Assembly (NCBI GenBank): GCA_013003285.1
Contig: JABDJY010000047.1
Span: 1-6,899, forward strand
Length of the DNA stretch: 6,899 bases
Source: Alphaproteobacteria bacterium
GTDB lineage: Bacteria; Pseudomonadota; Alphaproteobacteria; UBA6615
Reading direction: 5' to 3'
Under the pieces are notes generated by a model, which saw nothing but the letters and a program-made list of their open reading frames with translations, made no database searches and was not told the origin of the DNA. The position numbers and the translations under genes are program-made. Shown here piece by piece: positions 1-6,214 of this stretch (positions are counted from its first letter, which is position 1; every line of letters starts with the position of its first letter).

Positions 1-1251
1 CATACCGGCCAGCGCGCCGGCGTCGCCGACCATCTTGATGTGGCTGGCATAGGGCGTGTCCAACACCGAGGAGCGCGGCACCGTGGTGAACGGGTCGCGC
101 GGATCGTAATAGCCCTCCTCCGGGTCCTTCAGCGCGTCGAGTATCTTGGCGCAATCGGCGATGGTGCGGCAGTGGATGCCACTGCGGTCGCAATAAATGT
201 CGGCGCCGATGGCGCCGCCGTCGAAGCCCAGCATCGATTTGTGGGGCAGGATCAGCGCCACCGAATTATGGTTCGACGGACCGCGGCACGACGCCCGCGT
301 CTCTTCACCCAAACTCGCCATCACCAGATTAGTGCTGACCGAAACCGCCGAGCCCGAGCTCGAACCCAGCGAGGCCGCCCGCGTGGTGTCGTAGGAATTC
401 GACGGATTGCCGCCCCAGGTGCTGCGCTGATACCCCAGCGTCGAGGGCAGTACCTTATCCGGCTCGTGCCGCCCACCACCGGGATCACCGGCGCGCCCGT
501 TATATTCGGTGTTCACCGCCTTGGCGTAGATGATTGCGCCCTTATTGCGCAACTGTTCGACCAGGACATGGTCGCGCGACGGGAAATCTATGTCGTAGGC
601 TGCGTCGCCACCGCCGGTGGAGCGCATATCCTTGGTGTCGAACGGATCCTTGAACGAGAACACCACGCCGTACATGGGCATGGCCTCGAGATCGGGGTTG
701 GTGCCGAATTCCGCATCGAGCTCCGCCGCCCGCTCCAAAGCGTCGGGTTGCTGGCGGAATATTTCGCAAACCGGCGGGGCGCCGGCGGGCAACGGCCCTT
801 CCGACGGATGCCGGTCGAAATCACCCTTGCAGGTCACCGACCGTTCGCCGCGAATATTGAGGGTGGCCAGGGCATTCACCTGCCCGGCATTGGGAATACC
901 GACGATCATGCCAAATTGCTGTTGCACGTCCGGGTCCGACGCGGTCGCTTCCATGCGGCCGAATTCCAGCGGAGGGCCCTTATACTTATCCAGGTCGGGC
1001 AGCACGTCGGCCACCGCAACCGTCTCGGTGGGAAACTGCAGCGGCGCCTGAGCGCGGACGGTACCCGTCGCGTCGGCTACTGGCCCCCCGTCTTCGGTGA
1101 CCAACATACTGGAGACGCCGTTATAGGCGCGGGCGCGCGCGATGTAGGTTTCGACAATTTCGACGCAAGTCGTCTCGCCCGATTTAATCGCCGCTTGCAT
1201 TTCGTCGATCGTCGCCTCTTCGAGACGAAACGGCGTGTTCTGCCCACTCAT
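1..1251 (-). CDS. Amidase-signature family hydrolase, partial (C-terminus outside window)
   Basis: Reading the minus strand from an ATG at 1251 gives 417 open codons to the window edge, with no stop. Amidase-signature enzymes hydrolyse amide bonds with a Lys-cisSer-Ser triad. Here the lysine is K201 (GVVFSFKDPFDTKD), the cis-serine S297 (LGSSSGSA) and the nucleophile S321 (EETRASCRGP). The 24-residue spacing of the two serines equals that in GatA and FAAH. Two things are odd. The usual TGGS before the nucleophile is TRAS, and K201 lies about 100 residues later than in GatA, so the N-terminal half carries a large extra segment (roughly residues 55-190, with C141 and C162). No signal peptide is apparent, so it is probably cytoplasmic. 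The physiological substrate cannot be told from sequence. It follows the GT87 gene by 49 bases on the same strand, but has its own strong ribosome-binding site and no obvious link to arabinose metabolism. Confidence 0.9.
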   Translation of the reverse strand, partial: MSGQNTPFRLEEATIDEMQAAIKSGETTCVEIVETYIARARAYNGVSSMLVTEDGGPVADATGTVRAQAPLQFPTETVAVADVLPDLDKYKGPPLEFGRMEATASDPDVQQQFGMIVGIPNAGQVNALATLNIRGERSVTCKGDFDRHPSEGPLPAGAPPVCEIFRQQPDALERAAELDAEFGTNPDLEAMPMYGVVFSFKDPFDTKDMRSTGGGDAAYDIDFPSRDHVLVEQLRNKGAIIYAKAVNTEYNGRAGDPGGGRHEPDKVLPSTLGYQRSTWGGNPSNSYDTTRAASLGSSSGSAVSVSTNLVMASLGEETRASCRGPSNHNSVALILPHKSMLGFDGGAIGADIYCDRSGIHCRTIADCAKILDALKDPEEGYYDPRDPFTTVPRSSVLDTPYASHIKMVGDAGALAGM

Positions 1252-1257
1252 AATGCT

Positions 1258-1265
1258 CTCCCCCT
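1258..1265 (-). promoter_or_regulatory. Strong Shine-Dalgarno of the amidase gene
   Basis: The minus strand reads AGGGGGAG, then AGCATT, then the ATG at 1251. This purine-rich site at normal spacing fixes the amidase start and suggests translation independent of the upstream GT87 gene. I see no convincing -35/-10 pair in the 49-base gap, so the amidase may still be transcribed with the genes upstream. Confidence 0.7.
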
Positions 1266-1300
1266 GTTATTCTTTTCGAGGCGCTTGTTGAACCAAGCGT

Positions 1301-2500
1301 CTATCCCGGTTGCGTCTCCCTTACTTTTACACTGCTCGACCACAGATAAAAAACCGCAAACACGCCCACCAGCACGACGGGGATGAAGGTCAGGCTGACC
1401 CCGAGACGCGGTGATAGTAATTGCAGAAGCCCGAGAGCCCAAACGCCTAATATGAGATTGGCATCCAATCGTTCCAAACGGGCCAAAAGAACCACGACGG
1501 CGATCAGGATGATGCCGCTATCGTAGAACAAGGTGTGCGGCGGAATCAGTACGATGGCGACGCTGGCCAGGGCCAGTTGCGCGCTGAAATCGGCCTTCCA
1601 TCCGCCGGCAAACCAGACCCAGGAAAGGGCGAGGATTGTCGCCGCCGCGAGCCCCCAGCCGAGTATCAGGGCGGTACTGTTTCCAGCGTCCAAAACGGCC
1701 TGAGAGAACCCCTGCCATGACACTAGCTCGGCGAAACTGACCCGCGCATCGGCGCCGGCAAACGCGCCCGCGAACTCAAACCAATCGACAAACCAGGTCG
1801 GCCCCAGCAACGCTGTGTTGATCCCGTAAAGAACGACGCCGGTGGCGCCGGCACTGACCCACACCCGCCATCGCCCGGAGAGCAGGAACAGACCCGCCAG
1901 GGGGACGGCGAACTGAGGCTTGAACAGCAGCAGGCCCAGATAAATTCCCGCCTGATAATGCTTGTTGCGCAGTACTTTGTACCAACACGCCACGATGAGC
2001 AGGATCGACAGCGCCGTGTTCTGACCGCCGAACACCGAACTCAGAATCGGAAAGGCCGTGAAGGCAACGAAGAATAGCAGATAAGAGCTCTTAAAGAGTT
2101 CAGGATAGATCCGCTGGATCAGCAGGCAGGCCAATGCCAAGGCCGCCACCATCGCCAAAGTATGGACGGCGTATGACAGCCGGAACGGCAGTTCCGACAG
2201 CGGCGCATAGGCCAGCGCGAAATGGGGTGGATAGGCGAACGGCAGCACACCGGTTTCCGCGCCGATCACATCTTTCTGGTAGGCCCGTTGCTGGGCCAGG
2301 GAATAGAGAGTTTCGACCTGGCCGTCGGCGACAATTTGGCCCGCTGTGTAGAACGCCGGATAGTCGCCGCCGACACGGCCTGTCAGCGTCATCGTCCCCG
2401 ACCCCGACAGCAAGATCACCAAAAAAGCTGCGGCCAGGGCAAGCAAGGCGCCGCGCGAATACCATTTCACGCGCCAGGGGGTGAAGATGGTCTCGATCAT
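1301..2500 (-). CDS. GT87 (DUF2029) polyprenyl-phosphate-sugar-dependent glycosyltransferase, multipass membrane protein
   Basis: A 399-residue GT-C type integral membrane protein with about 11 hydrophobic segments (first at about 17-33, then from about 107 to 389). Family marks are GGDYPAFYTAG at 44-54, FAYPP at 88-92, GGQN at 158-161, LLFKPQ at 191-196 and PHTLFYD at 321-327. D46 follows the first membrane segment, where GT-C enzymes keep their catalytic acidic residue on the outer face. GT87 includes the mycobacterial arabinofuranosyltransferase AftC and the mannosyltransferase PimE, which use polyprenyl-phosphate sugars. The gene starts 5 nt after the stop of the DprE2-like reductase, with an AGGCGG motif overlapping that stop, so it is probably cotranslated with the donor-synthesis genes. 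I infer transfer of D-arabinofuranose from a polyprenyl carrier to a cell-surface acceptor. Donor specificity cannot be read from the sequence, and mannose or another sugar is possible. Confidence 0.87.
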   Translation of the reverse strand: MIETIFTPWRVKWYSRGALLALAAAFLVILLSGSGTMTLTGRVGGDYPAFYTAGQIVADGQVETLYSLAQQRAYQKDVIGAETGVLPFAYPPHFALAYAPLSELPFRLSYAVHTLAMVAALALACLLIQRIYPELFKSSYLLFFVAFTAFPILSSVFGGQNTALSILLIVACWYKVLRNKHYQAGIYLGLLLFKPQFAVPLAGLFLLSGRWRVWVSAGATGVVLYGINTALLGPTWFVDWFEFAGAFAGADARVSFAELVSWQGFSQAVLDAGNSTALILGWGLAAATILALSWVWFAGGWKADFSAQLALASVAIVLIPPHTLFYDSGIILIAVVVLLARLERLDANLILGVWALGLLQLLSPRLGVSLTFIPVVLVGVFAVFYLWSSSVKVRETQPG

Positions 2501-2505
2501 GCCGC

Positions 2506-3243
2506 CTATAGCTTCGTTTTATGAAACACGAAGGCGGGCACGTTGCGGATGATCAACATGATGTAGCGCCAGAACCACGGCGTATAGACCACCGTCCGGC
2601 CCTTCTCTATCGCCCGCGCGATATCGGCGCCGACCTTATCGGGCGACGCCCATAAGGGCCCCTTATCGAAGGCGGCGGTCATCGGCGTATCGACAAAGCC
2701 GGGCCGAATATCGATCACCTGCACACTTGTTGCGGCCAGCCGGTGGCGCAACCCATCGAGAAAGGTGCTGACCGCGCGTTTGGCGGCACCATAGACATAG
2801 TTGCTCTGGCGTCCCCTGTCGCCGGAGACCGAGGTGATGACCGCGATGGTCCCCGTACCCTGCGTCTCGAACCGTTCGGCGAGCAGGGTCAGCAGACCGA
2901 TATGGCTGAGCCCATTAATTTCAAAGGCGGCCAGGGTCTGTCCGGCATCGGCTTCGCAGGCCTTTTGATCGGGCAGCGTGCCATGGGCGAGCAGCGCCAC
3001 ATCGACCGTATCGAAGGTGCCATACAGCGCCTCAATCGACGCCAGGACCCCTGCGGGCACGGCCAAGTCGCTGGCAAAAACATGGGTCTCTGTCGCCCCG
3101 CGCACTTTCAGATCGGCGGCGACCTGGTCCAGCTTGCCGCTATCGCGCCCCACCAGAAAAAAACGTCCGCCCGACGGGGCGAGATGACGCGCCGTCGCTT
3201 CGGCGATGGCCGAATAGGCGCCAAAGATGACTATGTTTTTCAT
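2506..3243 (-). CDS. dprE2: DprE2-like short-chain dehydrogenase/reductase (decaprenylphosphoryl-2-keto-ribose reductase)
   Basis: A 245-residue classical SDR starting at the ATG at 3243. Residues are counted here from a TTG one codon upstream of that ATG. The nucleotide-binding turn is FGAYSAIAEA (8-17), with Ala at the third glycine position of GxxxGxG. D60 follows the fourth strand region, and AHG (88-89 region) stands in for NNAG. The catalytic set is N111, S139, Y152 and K156 (YGAAK), with the usual 12 residues between Ser and Tyr. The C-terminal stretch WFWRYIMLIIRNVPAFVF is hydrophobic and basic, fitting a membrane-bound lipid substrate. In mycobacteria DprE2 reduces the 2-keto intermediate made by DprE1 to DPA using NADH. 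The start overlaps the DprE1-like stop by one base (TGATG), as expected for two enzymes that act as a pair. The SDR family is certain; the DprE2 role rests mainly on context. Confidence 0.86.
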   Translation of the reverse strand: MKNIVIFGAYSAIAEATARHLAPSGGRFFLVGRDSGKLDQVAADLKVRGATETHVFASDLAVPAGVLASIEALYGTFDTVDVALLAHGTLPDQKACEADAGQTLAAFEINGLSHIGLLTLLAERFETQGTGTIAVITSVSGDRGRQSNYVYGAAKRAVSTFLDGLRHRLAATSVQVIDIRPGFVDTPMTAAFDKGPLWASPDKVGADIARAIEKGRTVVYTPWFWRYIMLIIRNVPAFVFHKTKL

Positions 3244-4577
3244 CAACCACTATCCTGACTTGCCGGACCTTCGACCCGCCGCCAAAACGACGATGAGAAG
3301 GCCGGATCGACATATTTCGAAAATTCCGCCAACCGCGGATAGGCCTGCCGGAATAGCTCGGCCGACATTCTGGCATCCTTGGCCGGATAGACCGCCCCGC
3401 CATGAGCGCTGGTGATCCCGTCGAGCTGATCCAATAAACTCAACACCTTGCCGCCGGAATTGGAAAAATCCAGCGCCAATGTCACACCAGATCGTGGAAA
3501 AGACATTAATCCCGGCGACGGCTTGTCACCGAATATTTTGAGCACGGCGAGGAACGACCCCATCCCGGCCGCCGCAATCTTACGCAGTATCTCGGTCATG
3601 CCGGCCTCGCCCCCTTCCATCGGCAGGACGCATTGATATTGGTAGAAGCCTTTCGGCCCATAGATGCGGTTCCAATTGCCGATGGCGTCGAGGGGATAAA
3701 AGAACGGGCGGTAATGGACTTGGCGGTTGTCATCGTCGCCGCGCTGCTTGTGATAGTACAGCGCATTGAATGCCCGCAGGCTCAATTGATTTACCAGCGA
3801 TAGAGGCGGCGCAATCGGTATCGAGGGACCATCGCGCGGCGCCTTCGGCTCCGTCCGGGCAATTTCCGGCGCATGGTTGCCGCGCATGAACAGTCCCCGC
3901 CCCAATGACACATCTTTCGCCAAGCAGTCGATCCAGGCGACGGTGTATTCGAACTTTTCGTCGGAATCCTCGGACAGGCGGAAAAACTCGGTCAAATTAT
4001 GGAAGCGGATGACCTCCTGGTCGATATAAGCATTGGCGACCGGTCGAAGCTGTATCTCCGCCCAAGTCACCAAGCCGGTCAGGCCGAGCCCGCCGATGGT
4101 GGCTTGGAAATATTCCGTATTTTCAGCCGGCGAACAAAGCAGCCGCTCGCCGTTAGACCGCAACAACTCGAAGCTTCGCACATGGCAGCCAAAGGTCCCG
4201 GCCCGATGATGGTTCTTGCCGTGCACATCGTTGGCGATGGCGCCGCCCACGGTCACCAGCCTCGTGCCTGGACTAACCGGTAGGAACCAGCCGCGCGGCA
4301 CGGCCATATCGAGAATGTCGGCCAATAGCACGCCCGCCTCGCAACGCAGCACGCCACTCTCAGGGTCGAAGGAAATAAACCGGTCGAGATGGCGGCAGTC
4401 GATCAGCACGCCGCCGGTATTCAAACAGGAATCGCCATAGCTGCGGCCGTTGCCGTATGGAAGTATCGATTTTCCGGTTTCGACTTCCGGTAACGGGGAT
4501 AACCGCTGATCGAACCGCATGCCGATTTGCGGGCCGAAATCGATTCGGCCCCAGGATTGGTACGGTCCGCTGCTCAC
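3243..4577 (-). CDS. dprE1: DprE1-like FAD-dependent decaprenylphosphoryl-ribose 2-oxidase
   Basis: A 444-residue protein read from a GTG at 4577; mycobacterial DprE1 is 461. DprE1 oxidises C2 of polyprenylphosphoryl-ribose, the first half of epimerisation to arabinose. The FAD (PCMH/VAO-type) domain shows YGNGRSYGDSCLNTGG at 41-56, VSPGTRLVTVGGAIANDVHG at 101-120, and HGKNHHRAGTFG at 119-130, where H119 corresponds to DprE1 H132. ATIGGLGLTG lies at 159-168. The substrate domain has YQYQCVLP at 312-319 and YPAKDAR at 397-403, with K400 matching catalytic-site K418. A369 sits 31 residues before K400, exactly where DprE1 has Cys387, the residue attacked by benzothiazinone drugs. The GTG is chosen because it overlaps the UbiA stop as GTGA and begins the conserved part (SSGPYQSWGRI). 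An in-frame extension to 4730 is non-homologous-looking and lies within the previous gene. Confidence 0.92.
   Translation of the reverse strand: MSSGPYQSWGRIDFGPQIGMRFDQRLSPLPEVETGKSILPYGNGRSYGDSCLNTGGVLIDCRHLDRFISFDPESGVLRCEAGVLLADILDMAVPRGWFLPVSPGTRLVTVGGAIANDVHGKNHHRAGTFGCHVRSFELLRSNGERLLCSPAENTEYFQATIGGLGLTGLVTWAEIQLRPVANAYIDQEVIRFHNLTEFFRLSEDSDEKFEYTVAWIDCLAKDVSLGRGLFMRGNHAPEIARTEPKAPRDGPSIPIAPPLSLVNQLSLRAFNALYYHKQRGDDDNRQVHYRPFFYPLDAIGNWNRIYGPKGFYQYQCVLPMEGGEAGMTEILRKIAAAGMGSFLAVLKIFGDKPSPGLMSFPRSGVTLALDFSNSGGKVLSLLDQLDGITSAHGGAVYPAKDARMSAELFRQAYPRLAEFSKYVDPAFSSSFWRRVEGPASQDSG
3253..3256 (-). promoter_or_regulatory. Shine-Dalgarno deciding the start of the DprE2-like gene
   Basis: AGGA on the minus strand lies 9 nt before the ATG at 3243, inside the end of the DprE1-like gene. 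This favours the ATG over the in-frame TTG at 3246, only one codon upstream. Confidence 0.5.
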
Positions 4578-6088
4578 AACCAAACGGCCAGCGCGACCGG
4601 GATCAAGGCAACGAAGAACGCCGCGCGCGACTCCCAATCGCGAATTGCAAATACAATGGGATCGTCGGTCAGTGTGCCGCGTTGCGCCGTCAACCAGATA
4701 TGGGCGACCCAGTACAGCAGAACCGGGCACACGCCCCAGAGCATCTCCGGCGTGCTGTACAAGCCTGATTGGGTCGAGCTGTTGACGTACAGCGCCAGGG
4801 TGACAATCGACGCCACCCCCGCTGCGGTTCCCAGTGCCATGATAACATTCTGATCGCCCGAGCGATAACCGCGCCCTTCCACATCGCTTTCGCCGCGCTT
4901 GAAAACATCAACGATTTCCGCATAGCGTTTGGCAAAAGCCAGGCTGGCGAATAGGAACATCGAGACCGCGAGTAGCCACAGGGTCAGCGGGGTATCCGTT
5001 GCGGCGCCGCCGGCGATGATGCGCAACGTGTAGAGACTGGCCAAAACGATAATATCGAGCAAAGGCTTGCGCTTGATCCACAGCGAATAGGCGCCCGTGA
5101 TCAGCAGATAGGCGACCAGGACAAGTGCAAATTCCGGCCCGACGATAAAAGCGCCTAATAGCGATCCCAATCCCAGCGCAGCTGCCGTAAAGAGCCCCGG
5201 CAGTACGGCCAGCCGCCCCGACGCGAACGGCCGATGGCGTTTTCGCGGATGAAGGCGATCAGCCTCCAAATCCAGCAAATCATTGACAAGATAGACCGAC
5301 GACGCGGCCAGACCAAAGAACAGAAAGGCGAGGCCGGCCTGTATCACACTGGCGCCGTCAAATTGTTGCGCCGCCAATAGGGGCACAAAGATCAGGAGGT
5401 TTTTAACCCATTGATAAAGCCGCGCTGCCTCGATCAGACTCGCCAGAAATTTCGGCTTTTCCGACAGTATTTCAACATGTTCTTTTGAGTTCTTAATGTC
5501 CGAGATGAGCTTCGGGGACGCATTTACCAAGATCGCCGTGTGCGCCGCCGACCAGACCGTCTTATCGACCGGGGCGTTGGCCATATAGTCGAAACCGCCG
5601 GCGCCGAAACGCGCGACCAACGCGTCGCGCTTGGCAACACCGGACATATTCTTATCGGCCTCGCTGGCAATAACATCGTCGAACAGGCCGAGATGTTCCG
5701 CGATCTTCCGCGCAACGGTCACATTCGACGCGGTCGCCAACACGGTTCGCCGCCCGGCCGCCCGGGCTGTGCCGACGCGCTCGATTAACGCTTCGTCGTA
5801 GGGCAATAACGACACGTCGAGCGGCGCGTGCAGGGCAATCTCATGCTTGAACCGCGCCTTGCCCGCACCTAACCAGGCCGGAAAGTGGAGCAGATCGAGC
5901 GGACGGGTCTTTACCAGTTTGACCACGCCTTCATGCAGCGTATCGGTCCGCGTCAGCGTGCCGTCCAAATCGACGACCAGCGCCACATCCGACATAATAT
6001 CGGACACCGTATCCGACGCTGCATCCGACACAGACTCCGACACCGCACGCGCGGGCTCAGGGCCCCCATCCTGCACTTCAATCACCAT
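4574..6088 (-). CDS. HAD phosphatase-UbiA prenyltransferase fusion, DPPR synthase-like
   Basis: A 504-residue two-domain protein. Residues about 33-200 form a HAD hydrolase: DLDGT nucleophile motif at 40-44 (D40, D42), ATAS at 118-121, K153, and motif IV as MANAPVD with D175. Residues about 215-504 form a multipass UbiA prenyltransferase. Its first Asp motif is NDLLDLEADRLHPRKRHRP (269-287), closely matching DPPR synthase Rv3806c (ND..D.EAD..HP.K..RP). A second region, YSLWIKRKPLLDI to RIIAGGAA (334-363), also matches that subfamily. DPPR synthase transfers phosphoribose from PRPP to polyprenyl phosphate at the membrane. The HAD half probably removes the 5-phosphate (inference). This is the first gene of the four-gene unit, and its TGA overlaps the DprE1-like GTG. 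The start is uncertain: ATG 6088 precedes an Ser-Asp repeat tract, while M32 (ATG at 5995) begins the HAD homology but lacks an obvious Shine-Dalgarno. Ubiquinone synthesis is unlikely given the motifs and neighbours. Confidence 0.9.
   Translation of the reverse strand: MVIEVQDGGPEPARAVSESVSDAASDTVSDIMSDVALVVDLDGTLTRTDTLHEGVVKLVKTRPLDLLHFPAWLGAGKARFKHEIALHAPLDVSLLPYDEALIERVGTARAAGRRTVLATASNVTVARKIAEHLGLFDDVIASEADKNMSGVAKRDALVARFGAGGFDYMANAPVDKTVWSAAHTAILVNASPKLISDIKNSKEHVEILSEKPKFLASLIEAARLYQWVKNLLIFVPLLAAQQFDGASVIQAGLAFLFFGLAASSVYLVNDLLDLEADRLHPRKRHRPFASGRLAVLPGLFTAAALGLGSLLGAFIVGPEFALVLVAYLLITGAYSLWIKRKPLLDIIVLASLYTLRIIAGGAATDTPLTLWLLAVSMFLFASLAFAKRYAEIVDVFKRGESDVEGRGYRSGDQNVIMALGTAAGVASIVTLALYVNSSTQSGLYSTPEMLWGVCPVLLYWVAHIWLTAQRGTLTDDPIVFAIRDWESRAAFFVALIPVALAVWL
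5987..6046 (-). repeat. Five imperfect 12-bp tandem repeats at the 5' end of the HAD-UbiA gene
   Basis: On the plus strand the units are ATCCGACATAAT, ATCGGACACCGT, ATCCGACGCTGC, ATCCGACACAGA and CTCCGACACCGC, in perfect 12-bp register. In the gene they encode a four-residue period, SESV-SDAA-SDTV-SDIM-SDVA (residues 17-36). The last unit runs straight into the HAD strand that carries the nucleophile. The tract looks like an in-frame expansion of the codons at an older start (MSDVA). Confidence 0.8.
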
Positions 6089-6107
6089 GGGATTGATCTA
6101 TCCCTGG
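6085..6107 (-). promoter_or_regulatory. Hairpin covering Shine-Dalgarno and start codon of the HAD-UbiA gene
   Basis: The minus strand reads CCAGGGAT, loop AGATCA, then ATCCCATGG. The arms pair as CCA and GGGAT against ATCCC and TGG with one bulged base. The 5' arm holds the only AGGG Shine-Dalgarno-like motif and the 3' arm holds the ATG at 6088. If formed in RNA, it would limit initiation at this ATG. It is short and could be chance. Confidence 0.35.
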
Positions 6108-6146
6108 CAAAATTAACATTGCCTTAAGCATGATCGCGTTCGCGCC

Positions 6147-6173
6147 ATATTACGCCCCCCATAATCGCGTCAA
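6147..6173 (-). promoter_or_regulatory. Candidate sigma70-type promoter of the arabinose-donor operon
   Basis: On the minus strand TTGACG (6173-6168) is followed after 15 bases by TAATAT (6152-6147). Both hexamers are close to consensus but the spacer is short; taking TTTTGA as the -35 gives 17. Transcription would begin near 6140, leaving a leader of about 50 bases before the ATG at 6088. The six-G spacer is unusual. It is the best candidate in the gap between the monooxygenase and the four-gene unit. Confidence 0.4.
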
Positions 6174-6214
6174 AACCGCCGCATCGCCCCCAAACCCGCA
6201 GCCTGTCGGCGGCT
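6172..6214 (-). terminator. Weak candidate rho-independent terminator after the monooxygenase gene
   Basis: Directly after the stop at 6213, the minus strand has CCGCCG (6212-6207) and its complement CGGCGG (6181-6176), followed by TTTT (6175-6172). The stem is six G-C pairs but the loop is about 25 bases and the T run is short, so efficiency is doubtful. The T run overlaps the candidate -35 box of the next operon. Confidence 0.3.

Noticed and set aside
1282..1299. CGCTTG-GTTCAA-CAAGCG hairpin between the GT87 and amidase genes as a terminator
   Set aside because: The stem is only 6 bp and no T run follows on either strand, so it gives no real evidence for termination.
40..1386. A 448-codon open frame on the plus strand
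   Set aside because: It lies antisense to the amidase gene, which has catalytic motifs and a strong ribosome-binding site. The predicted protein is Arg/His/Gly-rich, has no recognisable domain, and is typical of a shadow frame in GC-rich DNA.
3244..3246. TTG one codon before the DprE2-like ATG as the start
   Set aside because: The ATG at 3243 is a stronger start, with AGGA 9 nt upstream and the common TGATG stop-start overlap.
4578..4730. Upstream extension of the DprE1-like frame to an ATG at 4730 (495 residues)
   Set aside because: The extra 51 residues lie inside the UbiA coding region and look unlike any DprE1 N-terminus. The GTG at 4577 overlaps the UbiA stop as GTGA and directly precedes the conserved segment.
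4574..5450. Reading the UbiA half as 4-hydroxybenzoate polyprenyltransferase of ubiquinone synthesis
   Set aside because: The HP.K..RP motif after NDxxDxxxD and the adjoining DprE1 and DprE2-like genes match the DPPR synthase branch, and no other ubiquinone genes are nearby.
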